Below, piece by piece: positions 7,804-16,831 of a DNA stretch of 64,000 nucleotides. Location: NCBI RefSeq assembly GCF_914271485.1, contig NZ_CAJZAG010000002.1:682001-746000 (forward strand), written 5' to 3'. The position numbers and the translations under genes were made by a program. Origin of the DNA: Cupriavidus pampae. GTDB lineage: Bacteria > Pseudomonadota > Gammaproteobacteria > Burkholderiales > Burkholderiaceae. Each line of letters opens with the position of its first letter. The stretch's first letter is position 1. The notes below the pieces were generated by a model. The model ran no database searches and was not told the DNA's origin. It was given only the letters and a program-made list of their open reading frames with translations.

Positions 7804-8391
7804 TTACGCCACGCGCCGCAGCGGCTGGCGCGCGGCGTCGGCAAACAGCGGTGCGGCACGCTCGGCCGCCAGGCGGATGCGTTCCCGCAGCGCGGGACTG
7901 CCCACTTCGTAGCCATTGAAATCCGCCGTCGACGCGTACACGCCGATCGGCAGCGACAGCGCCTGCAGGAAACCGAACAGCGGACGGAACTGATGCTCGA
8001 GGACCAGCGCATGGCGATCGCTACCGCCAGTCGCGGCCAGCAGTACCGGCTTGTCGATCAGCGCATCCATGCCGACCAGATCGAACAAATGCTTGAAGTG
8101 GCCCGGGAACGAGCCGCGATACACAGGCGCCGCGGCAATGATCAGGTCTGCGGCCTCGATGGCCACGATCTGCGCCTCGATCTCGGCCGGCAGTTCGTCC
8201 CGTGACAGTGCCGCGCCCAGCGGCCGCGCGATCTCCGCGAGATCCACGACATGCGTCTCCAGCACAAGGCTCTGCGAAAGTTCGGCCAGCAAGGCCTCGA
8301 CCAGCACGCGCGTACGCGACGGTTGATAGGCACTGCCGTTTACGGCAACGACTTTGAGCGGCTTAGCCACAGATTTCTCCGAATTCGGCAT
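7804..8391 (-). CDS. NAD(P)H-dependent FMN reductase, SsuE/MsuE-like
   Basis: This is a 195-residue flavodoxin-fold reductase. The phosphate-binding loop near the N-terminus reads NGSAYQPSRT and the FMN-contacting segment is AAPVYRGSFPGHFKHLFDLV. Family members such as SsuE and MsuE supply reduced flavin to sulfonate or sulfone monooxygenases, or reduce quinones. The ATG at 8391 is the first good start. It is the last gene in the run that starts with suyA, after a GntR gene, so a role in organosulfur metabolism is plausible; however no flavin monooxygenase is present in the window. Confidence 0.85.
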   Translation of the reverse strand: MPNSEKSVAKPLKVVAVNGSAYQPSRTRVLVEALLAELSQSLVLETHVVDLAEIARPLGAALSRDELPAEIEAQIVAIEAADLIIAAAPVYRGSFPGHFKHLFDLVGMDALIDKPVLLAATGGSDRHALVLEHQFRPLFGFLQALSLPIGVYASTADFNGYEVGSPALRERIRLAAERAAPLFADAARQPLRRVA

Positions 8392-8408
8392 CAAGGTGAT
8401 CTACCTTA
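8390..8408. promoter_or_regulatory. Small inverted repeat at the FMN reductase start
   Basis: AAGGT-GATCT-ACCTT overlaps the untranslated leader and start of the FMN reductase gene. It may be an operator or an mRNA hairpin that masks the ribosome site. Confidence 0.25.
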
Positions 8409-8454
8409 ACTTAGCGCGCCGGTCGGATGAACGAAGCAAAACGACTAACTATAG

Positions 8455-8502
8455 ACGCTACCGGAGGGACGCTACCGGAGGGACGCTACAGGATGGACGC
8501 TA
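8455..8502. repeat. 14-bp tandem repeat, three copies plus a partial, overlapping a stop codon
   Basis: The unit is ACGCTACCGGAGGG (8455-8468 and 8469-8482 identical, 8483-8496 with two changes, then a partial copy). The stop codon of the GntR gene (TAG on the minus strand, 8500-8502) is the CTA of the partial copy, so every unit repeats that stop-codon trinucleotide. The layout matches the 14-bp array at 71-126. Confidence 0.88.
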
Positions 8503-9309
8503 GGGCTGCGACAGCGTGAACTCGTGGTGCGCCGTGTTGAGCTTGGAGACCCGATACTCGACACGTTCGTCGTGGTACGAGTACGCGGTACGCAGCACCT
8601 GCAGCAACGCGCTGCCGGCCGGCACCTCCATCAGATCCGCATCGTCGTCATTCGCGAGCGTCGCGCGCAGGCGTTCCTCGGTGCGAATGATATTGATGCC
8701 AAACCCATCCTGATAGAAGTTGTAGAGCGTGTTCGGACGCTCGCGCAATTGCACTTCGGTCAGCGTCGGGAAGCGTTCCACCGGCACCGTGATCGCGTCG
8801 ATCATGACCGGCGTCTTCTCCAGCGACAGGACATTGGTGAACCGCAACACCGCATCGCCGACGGACAGGCCGAGCGCCACGGCTTCGGACTTGTCCGCCT
8901 TGCCACGCCGGAAGCGGACCAGGCGCACGGTGGGGTACTCACGGTAGCCATCCTGACGCACGACGCGAAAGAACCGGAAGAAATGATCCTCCATGCGGTG
9001 CGTGGCAACGAAGGTGCCGCGGCCCTGATGGCGGATCAGGAGGTTCTCCGCGACCAGCTCATCGATCGCCTTCCGCAGCGTGCCGATGGAAACGCCGAAC
9101 CGCTCGATCAGCTTGCGCTCCGAAGGTATCGCTTCCGCGGGCTTCCACTCGCCTTCCGCAAGGGCGGCAAGCATGGCGCGCTTCACGTCCTTGTACAGCA
9201 CGCCACCAATCGCGGCACCGGCGTCGAATCTGGTCCCCACAGCCAGGAATCCTCTGGTTACGCGGCCCATGAGGTAGTCATGGGCCGCAAGGTCATATAG
9301 ATAACGCAC
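8500..9309 (-). CDS. GntR family regulator with UTRA domain
   Basis: This is a 269-residue HutC-type regulator. The GntR winged helix covers roughly residues 37-105 (KDVKRAMLAALAEGEW, PSERKLIERFGVSIGTLRKAIDEL, then the HQGRGTFVA wing). The UTRA ligand-binding domain follows from about 115 to the end, finishing with YRVSKLNTAHHEF. The start is uncertain: GTG at 9309 opens the frame, and ATG at 9270 (MGRVTRG) is an alternative; neither has a strong ribosome site. It sits between the Bug receptor and FMN reductase genes in the suy-type operon, so it probably controls that operon with a sulfonate or related acid as effector. Confidence 0.88.
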   Translation of the reverse strand: MRYLYDLAAHDYLMGRVTRGFLAVGTRFDAGAAIGGVLYKDVKRAMLAALAEGEWKPAEAIPSERKLIERFGVSIGTLRKAIDELVAENLLIRHQGRGTFVATHRMEDHFFRFFRVVRQDGYREYPTVRLVRFRRGKADKSEAVALGLSVGDAVLRFTNVLSLEKTPVMIDAITVPVERFPTLTEVQLRERPNTLYNFYQDGFGINIIRTEERLRATLANDDDADLMEVPAGSALLQVLRTAYSYHDERVEYRVSKLNTAHHEFTLSQP

Positions 9310-9340
9310 ATGATACTGAAAAGCGTTGGCGAGACCGGAT

Positions 9341-10357
9341 TTACTCGACCCGGATGCGCTTTTCCTCGATCACCTTCGCCCACCGCGTCACCTCGATGCC
9401 GAAGTACTCGGCGAACGGCGGCCCCGCCTGTGGTGCGGGCGTGAAGCCCGCCGTTGTAATGCGTTGCCGCACTGCTTCCGACGCCAGCATGCGCGCCACC
9501 GAAGCTGCCATCTTGTCGACGATGGGCCGCGGTGTCCCCGCCGGCACCATCAGCCCCGTCCAGTTCTCGACGATCAGGTCCGGATACCCGGCCTCGGCCA
9601 CCGTCGGGACATCGGGCAGCAACGGGTGCCGCTCGCGCGTGGTCACGGCCAGGGCCCGCAGCTTGCCGGCCTTCACATAGGCCAGCGATTCCGGGAAATT
9701 GGAGAACACCACATCGATCTGGCCACCGATGAGATCGGTCATCGAGGGCGCTCCGCCCTTGTATGGCACATGTGTCAGGTTAGCGTTGCTCTGGCTTTCG
9801 AACAGCGCAAGCGTCAGATGTGGCGGCGTGCCATTGCCGCTCGATCCCGCATTCAAGGTCGTCTTCTGCGCGGCGGCCGCCAGATCCTTCATCGACTTGA
9901 TCGGCGAGTTGGCCGGGACCACGACTACCATCGGCGACGAGGCGATGCGCACGACTGGCAGCAGATCCTTCTGCATATTGAACGGCAACGAGGGGAACAG
10001 CGTCACGTTGGACGCGTGCGTCAGGGTAACCGCCAGCCAGGTGTAGCCATCGGCGGGCGCCTTCGCGACCTGATCGGCGCCGATGTTCGCGTTTCCACCC
10101 GGTTTGTTGTCGACGACGATGGGCTTCTTCCATTCCTCCGACAACTGCTGCGCGACGGTACGCGCCATAAGATCGGTGAGCCCGCCCGCGGCAAACGGCA
10201 CCACGTATCGGATCGGCTTGTCGGGATAGTTCGCCACGCCATCCTGCGGCGCCCCTGCTGCCGCGGGTGTCGGACCCGCGAGGGTGGTGACCACTGCCAA
10301 CGTAGCAAACGCAAGGCAAAAGCCTCTACGCGCGCTACGGTTCAAGCGCTGATACAT
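9341..10357 (-). CDS. Bug-family substrate-binding protein, candidate sulfolactate receptor
   Basis: This is a 338-residue periplasmic receptor with a Sec signal peptide (about residues 1-34, RRGFCLAFATLAVVTTLA core) and the Bug signatures PIRYVVPFAAGGLTDLMAR, KPGGNANIGA and HVPYKGGAPSMTDLIGG. AAAAGGAG precedes the ATG at 10357 by 7-8 bases; the longer frame upstream lacks such a site. It follows comC by 69 bases in the suyA-suyB-slcC-comC run. Sulfolactate uptake by tripartite tricarboxylate transporters is known in sulfolactate degraders, so this is a reasonable receptor candidate. The TctA/TctB membrane subunits are not in the window. Confidence 0.9.
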   Translation of the reverse strand: MYQRLNRSARRGFCLAFATLAVVTTLAGPTPAAAGAPQDGVANYPDKPIRYVVPFAAGGLTDLMARTVAQQLSEEWKKPIVVDNKPGGNANIGADQVAKAPADGYTWLAVTLTHASNVTLFPSLPFNMQKDLLPVVRIASSPMVVVVPANSPIKSMKDLAAAAQKTTLNAGSSGNGTPPHLTLALFESQSNANLTHVPYKGGAPSMTDLIGGQIDVVFSNFPESLAYVKAGKLRALAVTTRERHPLLPDVPTVAEAGYPDLIVENWTGLMVPAGTPRPIVDKMAASVARMLASEAVRQRITTAGFTPAPQAGPPFAEYFGIEVTRWAKVIEEKRIRVE

Positions 10358-10426
10358 GGTTTGTCTCCTTTTGTTGCCGTCAGCCCGTCTGACGCGGGCT
10401 AGCCGATGCACGAATGGGGGTGTACG

Positions 10427-11443
10427 TTATGCCTCGATCGATTCCCCCGCCAAAGACTTCAGATCACTCCATAACGCTTCCGGAATCTCCACACCTTGCG
10501 CCGCCGCGTCCGCCTGCGCGCGCTGCCGCCGCGCGCCCGGCAGACGCGCACCGGCGTCGTCCAGCAGCGTATGCACGAGCGCTTCCACGCGTTCGGCGTA
10601 GATATCGCTACCCGCAAACGCGCCGGGATCGAGCACGAGGAACAACTGACCGATACGCGGACGATTGCCCGCGTCATCGAAGAACGAATCGGCCTCGGCA
10701 CCGAACTGCGCGCCCGCTAGCGACGTCACCAGCAACTCCACCATGAGCGCGAGCATCGCGCCCTTGACGCCACCCGCCGGCAGCATCGATCCGCGCAGGG
10801 CCGCGCTGGCATCCGTGGTGGGTTGCCCGGCTTCGTCGAGCGCCCACCCCAGCGGTATCGCCTTGCCCTGCTTTGCCGCCACCATGATCTTGCCGCGCGC
10901 CACTTCGGACAGCGACAGATCAATCACCACGGGCGCCGCATCGCGGCGTGGGAATACGGCCGCGATGGGGTTGGTGCCGAACAGCGGACGCTTGCCGCCC
11001 CAGGCCGGCATCGCTGCCGGCGAGTTGCCCATGGCAATCCCGATCATCCCCGCGCTGGCCACCGCCTCCAGCGGCAGCGCCGCCGCCCCGAAGTGGTGGC
11101 TGTTGGTCACGGCCGCAACGCCGACGCCCGTCGTACGGGCCAGGCGCATCGCCTCGGCAATGGCAACGTCGCATGCGGCAAACGCAAAGCCGCAGCCCGC
11201 GTCGACCACCACCGCACTGGCGCGCGTGCTTCGCGCGACGGGCTCGGCATGACCAACGACCCGATCGTGACGCAGGTGCGCCACGTACATCGGCACGCGC
11301 GACACGCCATGCGAGGGCAGCCCTACCGCGTCGGCACGCGCCAGCGCGGCGGCCGTCGCCGCAGCCTGCCGCGCGCTGGCCCCCGCGCGACGGAGCGCCG
11401 ATGCGGCAATACGTTCCAGCTCATCGAGCGCGACACGCGTCAT
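10427..11443 (-). CDS. comC: Malate/lactate-type dehydrogenase, likely (R)-sulfolactate dehydrogenase
   Basis: This is a 338-residue enzyme of the Ldh2/MDH-type fold, distinct from classical Rossmann lactate dehydrogenases. Family marks are LPSHGVSRVP (42-51, His45), NSHHFGAA (114-121, His116/117) and GTNPIAAVFP. ComC oxidises (R)-3-sulfolactate or reduces 3-sulfopyruvate with NAD(P). Its start overlaps the slcC stop by ATGA. The pairing with a D-2-hydroxyacid dehydrogenase and a split UxaA-type lyase matches the two-dehydrogenase racemisation route described for Chromohalobacter, where SlcC and ComC convert (S)- into (R)-sulfolactate. Without that context the call would be only a generic Ldh-family oxidoreductase. 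Confidence 0.78.
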   Translation of the reverse strand: MTRVALDELERIAASALRRAGASARQAAATAAALARADAVGLPSHGVSRVPMYVAHLRHDRVVGHAEPVARSTRASAVVVDAGCGFAFAACDVAIAEAMRLARTTGVGVAAVTNSHHFGAAALPLEAVASAGMIGIAMGNSPAAMPAWGGKRPLFGTNPIAAVFPRRDAAPVVIDLSLSEVARGKIMVAAKQGKAIPLGWALDEAGQPTTDASAALRGSMLPAGGVKGAMLALMVELLVTSLAGAQFGAEADSFFDDAGNRPRIGQLFLVLDPGAFAGSDIYAERVEALVHTLLDDAGARLPGARRQRAQADAAAQGVEIPEALWSDLKSLAGESIEA

Positions 11444-12378
11444 GAATTCGCCTCCAGGGTTGCGCGAACGGCCTGCGCGATCATCATCGACACGCGCGCA
11501 TTGGCCTCTTGCGTGACGCCACCGATATGCGGCGTCAGGATCAGGTTGGGTGCTTCGGCCAGCGGGCTGCCGACAGGTAGCGGCTCTTCGGTAAAGACGT
11601 CCAGCGCCGCGCCGCCGAGATGTCCCGCGCGCAAGGCGTCAGCCAGCGCCGCCTCATCCACGACGCCGCCGCGCGCGGTGTTGATCAGCACGGCCCCCGA
11701 CTTCATCGCTGCAAGCCGGCCGACATCGATCAGATGCCGCGTGGCGGGCACGAGCGGTACATGCAGACTGACGGCATCGGCCTGGGCCAACAGCTCATCG
11801 AAGCCTACGCCGCGCACGCCGCTGGTTGCCCAGACCGGATCGTCGGCAGCCAGCATCGGATCATGCGCGATGACCTCCATGCCGAACGCCCTGGCCAGCG
11901 CGGCGGTGCGCCGGCCGATATCGCCGAAGCCCACCAGTCCGAGGGTCTTGCCCAGCGCCTCGCGGCCATCTGACAGCCGCGCGCGCGGCCATTTGCCGGC
12001 CGACATTTCCGCGCCCGACAGATAGGCCCCACGCAGCAGCACCGCGGCCGTCGTCACCACGTACTCGGCGACGGAGCGCGCATTGGCACCGAGTGCCGGA
12101 ATCACACGGATACCGCGCCGCTGACAGGCCTCGACGTCGATATTGTCCAGCCCGACCCCAAGCCGCCCGACCACCCGCAGGCGAGACGCCGCAGCCAGCA
12201 ACGCCGCATCGACCTGCGTCCGGTTGCGCACGATCAGTGCGTGCGCACCGTCGAGGACGCCCATCAGGTCCGCACGCCGGTCCACCCACCCCGGTTCGTA
12301 TTGCACGTCGAAGCCGGGGGTGAGGGCCTGCACCGCGACCGGATCCATAAACTCGCTGATGCAGATGGTTTTCATCAT
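11440..12378 (-). CDS. slcC: D-2-hydroxyacid dehydrogenase, likely (S)-sulfolactate dehydrogenase
   Basis: This is a 312-residue D-isomer-specific 2-hydroxyacid dehydrogenase. The NAD-binding motif is GFGDIG (150-155), and the catalytic Arg236 (NTARGG), Glu264/265 (DVFTEEPLP) and His284 (TPHIGG) are in place. The start at 12378 overlaps the suyB stop as ATGA, and the 3' end overlaps comC the same way, so suyB, slcC and comC are translationally coupled. The long open frame running further upstream lies inside suyB and is not coding. By context it oxidises (S)-3-sulfolactate to 3-sulfopyruvate; by sequence alone it could be a phosphoglycerate-dehydrogenase-like enzyme. Confidence 0.8.
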   Translation of the reverse strand: MMKTICISEFMDPVAVQALTPGFDVQYEPGWVDRRADLMGVLDGAHALIVRNRTQVDAALLAAASRLRVVGRLGVGLDNIDVEACQRRGIRVIPALGANARSVAEYVVTTAAVLLRGAYLSGAEMSAGKWPRARLSDGREALGKTLGLVGFGDIGRRTAALARAFGMEVIAHDPMLAADDPVWATSGVRGVGFDELLAQADAVSLHVPLVPATRHLIDVGRLAAMKSGAVLINTARGGVVDEAALADALRAGHLGGAALDVFTEEPLPVGSPLAEAPNLILTPHIGGVTQEANARVSMMIAQAVRATLEANS

Positions 12379-13550
12379 GCGGACTCGTGGATACGGGTCA
12401 GAACGAATTCGCGATGACCGAGTGCCTCGGCAGCCGTCCAGCGACCGTTGATGGTGGCCATCATGCATTCGAGCAGCTTGTCGCCGGTCTGGTCCAGGGT
12501 CTGCTCGCGCTGCAGCAGGCCGGAACAATCGACGTCCATGTGTTCGCTCATCAGGCGCACCGTACGCGGATTCGCGCAAAGCTTGATAACGGGGACGATC
12601 GGGTTGCCGATCACGTTGCCCTGACCGGTCGGGAAGAAGTGCACAACGTAACCGGCCGCCGCGCACAGCGTCACCATCTCCGCTGCGGCGGACGACGAAT
12701 CCATAAACCAGAGGCCCGGATGCGTCGGCTCCTCGGCCTTGTCGAGCACGCCGTCGACCGTGCACTTCTTGCCGATCTTCTGAATATTGCCGAGCGCCTT
12801 CTCCTCGATGGTGGTGAGGCCACCGGCAATATTGCCCTTGGTGGGCTGCGACTCCGATAGATCCGAGGTCTTCCAGCGATCGATCATGCCCTGATAGCGC
12901 TCGAACATCGCCATGAACTTGTGACGCACGTCGTCGTTGGCGCAACGGGCCGCAACGATTTGCTCGCCGCCGGTCAGCTCGGAGGTCTCGCCGAATACGA
13001 GCGTGGTGCCCAGCGGATGCAGCTTGTCGAACGCGTTGCCGACTGTGGGATTGGCCCCGCAACCCGACGTGGTGTCAGATTCGCCGCACTTGGTCGAGAT
13101 CCAGAGTTCGTTGAGCGGACACTCGACGCGATGGAGCGTCGTGGCGTACTGCACGAACTGCTTCGCCGCCTTCGAGGCGCGCATGATGGTCTCATGGTCG
13201 CCATGGCCCTCGATGCCGAAACCCACCACCGGCTTGCCAGTCTTGGCGATGCCATCGACCACCTTCTTGGTCCAGCCGTCTTCGATGCCGATCACCACCA
13301 CAGCGGCAACGTTGGGGTTGCTCCCCGCACCGATCAGCGTGCGGAAATGCAGATCCAGATCCGGGCCGAACTGCAGCCGCCCATACGGATGGGGGATGGC
13401 CATGGTGCCCTTGATCGCAGCGGCAACCGCTTCCGCAGCGGCATTGGAGAGATCGTCCAGCGGCAGGATAACGACATGATTGCGGACGCCCACGCGGCCG
13501 TTGTCGCGACGATATCCCCAGAAGGTGGTGTTTTGATCGATGACAGACAT
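12375..13550 (-). CDS. suyB: UxaA-family hydro-lyase large subunit, likely (R)-sulfolactate sulfo-lyase beta subunit
   Basis: This 391-residue protein corresponds to the large domain of the altronate/galactarate dehydratase family. It carries [19 protein letters not shown] (153-171), the metal/cluster-binding cysteine region of the family, and [11 protein letters not shown] (116-125). SuyB with the small SuyA splits (R)-3-sulfolactate into pyruvate and sulfite. In altronate dehydratase the two parts are usually fused and sit with hexuronate genes, which are absent here; the separate small subunit and the two neighbouring hydroxyacid dehydrogenases favour the sulfo-lyase. GAGGACC precedes the start. 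Confidence 0.78.
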   Translation of the reverse strand: MSVIDQNTTFWGYRRDNGRVGVRNHVVILPLDDLSNAAAEAVAAAIKGTMAIPHPYGRLQFGPDLDLHFRTLIGAGSNPNVAAVVVIGIEDGWTKKVVDGIAKTGKPVVGFGIEGHGDHETIMRASKAAKQFVQYATTLHRVECPLNELWISTKCGESDTTSGCGANPTVGNAFDKLHPLGTTLVFGETSELTGGEQIVAARCANDDVRHKFMAMFERYQGMIDRWKTSDLSESQPTKGNIAGGLTTIEEKALGNIQKIGKKCTVDGVLDKAEEPTHPGLWFMDSSSAAAEMVTLCAAAGYVVHFFPTGQGNVIGNPIVPVIKLCANPRTVRLMSEHMDVDCSGLLQREQTLDQTGDKLLECMMATINGRWTAAEALGHREFVLTRIHESA

Positions 13551-13620
13551 GACAAGGTCCTCAGTGCTTGGATGCTTGGAAAAGGAAGTGGCTTCGGTAG
13601 CGCTGCGCAGACTGCGCGCC

Positions 13621-13902
13621 TTACCAGCGCTTGGTCTTGATGTTGTGCACGTGGGCGTGCTGCCCCGCCTTGATCGGTGCCACCACCTTGCCGATGTCGA
13701 TACCGTACTTGTAGACCGTCTCGTTCACGTCCATGTCACACAACGCCACCTTGTGCCCGATTGGAATCGGTTGCAGCGCGGTAACCGTCACCACCTTGTC
13801 TTCATCCATGATCCAGGCATTCAGCTTCGTGCCCGCCTCGATTCCCTCGACTACCGCCACCGCAACGGTGTCCCGGGCGTCATGCAGTACCACGTGAATC
13901 AT
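13621..13902 (-). CDS. suyA: SAF-domain small subunit, likely (R)-sulfolactate sulfo-lyase alpha subunit
   Basis: This 93-residue protein is a stand-alone SAF domain ([20 protein letters not shown]... [22 protein letters not shown]), the small domain of UxaA-type lyases. The HKVAL and VYKYG-xxIG pieces are the family signature. AAGAGGAGACAAAG lies directly upstream of the ATG at 13902; the longer frame upstream is not needed. It is the first gene of the operon, with suyB 70 bases downstream. Confidence 0.82.
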   Translation of the reverse strand: MIHVVLHDARDTVAVAVVEGIEAGTKLNAWIMDEDKVVTVTALQPIPIGHKVALCDMDVNETVYKYGIDIGKVVAPIKAGQHAHVHNIKTKRW

Positions 13903-13970
13903 CTTTGTCTCCTCTTTGTGGGTCAGTGTGGAAACCATCGTAGGCGCTGGAATCATCCATGTCAACTAGC

Positions 13971-13982
13971 TCATATATATGA
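13971..13982. promoter_or_regulatory. Perfect 12-bp AT-rich palindrome upstream of suyA
   Basis: TCATATATATGA is a perfect dyad 69 bases upstream of the suyA start and next to the upstream operon's terminator. Position suggests promoter or operator DNA for the suy-type operon. Confidence 0.4.
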
Positions 13983-13994
13983 ATTTAGAGAGGG

Positions 13995-14023
13995 TAAAAA
14001 AAGCGACTCCCGGGGGAGTCGTC
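13995..14023 (-). terminator. Rho-independent terminator of the M81/M20/ABC operon
   Basis: The hairpin CGACTCC-CGGG-GGAGTCG (14004-14021) is followed on the minus strand by C and a run of seven T residues. It lies 25 bases after the M81 gene stop and separates this operon from the suy-type operon. Confidence 0.8.
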
Positions 14024-14046
14024 TGGTGGACGCCGTATCCGAAGGA

Positions 14047-15540
14047 TCAGTTCCGGGCTGAATCCTTATCCAGCGGGAACACCGGCCGAGCCACGTTGCG
14101 GAACGGAAATTTCTCGTAGCGCGAGCTAGTTACGCCATCTCCGTCGCATTCGACCACGGCCTTGGCGATCGGTACGAACACCGGCCGGCAGTACATGCGC
14201 GACTTCAGCAACACGAATCGTGCGGCGTGGGGATCGACGCCGATATGGGTAAAGATGCCAAGGTCCCAATGCTCCTGGGGCGTTTCCGTGACGATGACTT
14301 TCGCCGCCCCGATATCGAGCAGCGCCGTGCGGCCCATGCGAATCCGTTGGCCGGTATAGGTCGGTCCCGAGATCACGTACTCGCCGTCGCTGATGGCGGC
14401 AACGGTGCCGGACAGCGATTTCGACTCGGGATACAGGCCGAGCTGCGGCATGGCGACCTTGTCCCCCACCTTGAGCGTGACCTGCGCCCCAACCCCTGCC
14501 GCAATCAGGGTTGCCACGGCTTCCGGGTCGCACACCGGGCCGACCGCGATGTCCTCGAGCCCCTGTGCCAACGCCTCGTGCAGCACGGCCATGTTGTCGC
14601 ACGTGCCGCCCGACATGCAGTTGTCGCCGTGGTCGAGCAGTAGCACCGGCCCACGTTTGTCGCCAGCTCGTGTATCCGATTCGGCTGCCCGCGCCGCGGT
14701 GGCGATCGAATCCGCCAGAGGCTCGGAGTCATAGACAAAATCGGCCCGCTCTGCCCAGATCTGCGCGGCAATGCGGTCGGCCACGGCCTCCGCGGCGTTC
14801 TGATCGCCGTTGCCGACGACGATCACGCTGAGGCAAGGCGCTGGGATATCGGCCAGACCGAAGCCCGCGAGCACCGACACGGCAAGCATGCCGTCCCGCT
14901 CGGCTTCCTTCGCGCGGGCCACCGCGCGCGCCATGGCGCCCTCATCGGTCCGGCTGCGCAGGGTATGGGTAATGAGCGGCGGCCGGCGCCATGCCATGAC
15001 GGGACGGACTCGTTGCGCCACCATGTCCAGCAGCAGACGACCGGCATGCTCGCCCGTCTCGTACATATCGACATGGGGATACGTCTTGAAACTGACGGCA
15101 ATGTCCGCGTGATCGATCAGCGTTTGCGTGATATTGCCGTGAAGATCGAGCGCCACGGCGATCGGTACGTTGGGCACGACCTCGCGCAGGCGCGCGAGCA
15201 GATCGCCCTCCCCGTCGTCGCTGTTCTCCGCCACCATCGCACCATGGAGATCGAGCAAGAGCGCGTCGCAACCTCGCGCCGCCGCCACGATCGTATCGGT
15301 GAGGTGTGTGTAGGCCGCGGCCGCCACGCGCCCGCTCGGGTTGGCGCCCGCGATCACTGGTACGACGATCTCCGCGCCCGCAGCCTCGGCGAGGTCGATA
15401 AAGGCGCCGGCGGCGGTCCGCGACCCCTTCGCGGCACGGTAGCCCTGCTCGCCGTACTGCGGGTCGAACGATTCCAGCGGCGTGGCGACCGGCGAGAACG
15501 TGTTGGTTTCGTGGTTCAGCCTGGCAATCAGAATCTTCAT
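14047..15540 (-). CDS. M81 family metallopeptidase, MlrC-like
   Basis: This 497-residue protein matches the MlrC/M81 metalloprotein family, whose founding member takes part in microcystin breakdown; most members probably cleave amide or cyclic amide bonds. The N-terminal RLNHETNTFSP (7-17), LDLHGAM and ALDLHGN stretches and the DHGDNCMSGGTCDN segment carry the His, Asp and Glu expected for the metal site. It is the last gene of a seven-gene operon, 4 bases after the M20 amidohydrolase, so the two hydrolases probably act one after the other on what the ABC transporter imports. Confidence 0.88.
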   Translation of the reverse strand: MKILIARLNHETNTFSPVATPLESFDPQYGEQGYRAAKGSRTAAGAFIDLAEAAGAEIVVPVIAGANPSGRVAAAAYTHLTDTIVAAARGCDALLLDLHGAMVAENSDDGEGDLLARLREVVPNVPIAVALDLHGNITQTLIDHADIAVSFKTYPHVDMYETGEHAGRLLLDMVAQRVRPVMAWRRPPLITHTLRSRTDEGAMARAVARAKEAERDGMLAVSVLAGFGLADIPAPCLSVIVVGNGDQNAAEAVADRIAAQIWAERADFVYDSEPLADSIATAARAAESDTRAGDKRGPVLLLDHGDNCMSGGTCDNMAVLHEALAQGLEDIAVGPVCDPEAVATLIAAGVGAQVTLKVGDKVAMPQLGLYPESKSLSGTVAAISDGEYVISGPTYTGQRIRMGRTALLDIGAAKVIVTETPQEHWDLGIFTHIGVDPHAARFVLLKSRMYCRPVFVPIAKAVVECDGDGVTSSRYEKFPFRNVARPVFPLDKDSARN

Positions 15541-15544
15541 GGAC

Positions 15545-16798
15545 TTATTGGCTTATGGGTTTCGCAACATCGAGCATCGCGTGCAGCAGCACGTTGCAGC
15601 CGGCTTCCAGGTGTTCGGGCTTCGCGTCCTCGATCTCGTTATGACTGATGCCATCCTTGCACGGCACGAAGATCATCGCGGTCGGCGCGACGCGCGCGAG
15701 ATAGACCGCATCGTGGCCCGCGCCGCTGATCACGTCCATCTCCGAGAAACCAAGCCGCGTGGCCCCCGCGCGCACTGCCTCGACCAACGACGCATCGAAC
15801 GGCTGCGGTGGAAAATACACTACCTGCCGTACATCGATGGCCACCCCATGGCGCGCCGCGAGTGCTTCCACTCGGCTCTGCAACGCATCATGCATGGCCG
15901 ATAACTGCGCATCGTCGGCCGCGCGCAGATCCACCGTCATGGCGACGCGCCCCGGAATGACGTTGCGCGAATCGGGATGGACCGTGAGGCAGCCCACCGT
16001 GCCGCGCCCATGCGGCGCATGGTCCAGCGCGATCTGGTTGACGATACCTACCAGCTCCGCGGCAGAAAGCAACGCATCCTTGCGCAGCGCCATCGGCGTC
16101 GGCCCGGCATGCGCTTCCATACCCGTCACCGTGACGTCGTACCAACGCTGCCCCAGCGCGCCGGTGACCACGCCGATGGTCGTGTCGTGCGCCTCCAGCA
16201 CCGGCCCTTGTTCGATATGCGCTTCGAAGTAGGCGCGCGGCTTCCCTTCGCCAAGCGGTGCGGCACCGGCATAGCCGATCGCGTCGAGTGCCTCGCCGAC
16301 CGACACGCCATCCCGATCGGTCTGCGCGAGCAGGCCCTCGAGCGCGAACTCTCCGATGTAAGCACCGGAGCCCATCATGACGGGCACGAAGCGCGAGCCC
16401 TCTTCATTGGTCCAGACCACGACCTCGAGCGGCGCCTCGGTGACGATGCCATGGTCATTGAGCGTCCTGATGACTTCAATACCAGCGAACACGCCGTAGT
16501 TCCCATCGAACTTTCCGCCCGTGGGTTGCGTGTCGATATGGCTGCCGGTCATGACAGGCGGCAGGCTGTCGTTACGCCCTGCCCTGCGCGCGAAGATATT
16601 GCCGATGGCATCGACGCGCACCGCGCATCCCGCTGCCTTCGCCTCGTTCACGAAGAAGTCCCGGCCCTGCCGGTCGAGGTCGGTCAGCGCGAGGCGGCAG
16701 ACGCCGCCCTTGGGCGTCGCGCCGATCTCGGCAAGACGCATCAGCGTCTTCCATAGCCGAGCGCCATCGATCGTTAATGCCTCTCCTGTCTTGCCCAT
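15545..16798 (-). CDS. M20 family amidohydrolase, N-carbamoyl amino acid hydrolase / allantoate amidohydrolase type
   Basis: This is a 417-residue Zn hydrolase of the hydantoinase/carbamoylase group. Metal ligands are visible: His87 in GSHIDTQ, Asp98 in GGKFDGNYGV, and Glu132/Glu133 in TNEEGSRF. The ATG at 16798 is chosen because GGAG stands 6 bases upstream and the family motif LTIDGARLW follows directly; earlier in-frame ATGs at 16816 and 16825 lack a good site. It lies between livF-like and M81 genes. Enzymes of this type remove a carbamoyl or ureido group from amino acids or ureides, which fits an operon for an amide nitrogen source. Confidence 0.87.
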   Translation of the reverse strand: MGKTGEALTIDGARLWKTLMRLAEIGATPKGGVCRLALTDLDRQGRDFFVNEAKAAGCAVRVDAIGNIFARRAGRNDSLPPVMTGSHIDTQPTGGKFDGNYGVFAGIEVIRTLNDHGIVTEAPLEVVVWTNEEGSRFVPVMMGSGAYIGEFALEGLLAQTDRDGVSVGEALDAIGYAGAAPLGEGKPRAYFEAHIEQGPVLEAHDTTIGVVTGALGQRWYDVTVTGMEAHAGPTPMALRKDALLSAAELVGIVNQIALDHAPHGRGTVGCLTVHPDSRNVIPGRVAMTVDLRAADDAQLSAMHDALQSRVEALAARHGVAIDVRQVVYFPPQPFDASLVEAVRAGATRLGFSEMDVISGAGHDAVYLARVAPTAMIFVPCKDGISHNEIEDAKPEHLEAGCNVLLHAMLDVAKPISQ

Positions 16799-16831
16799 GC
16801 GTGTCTCCAATGCCATGACGTACATGCCGAA

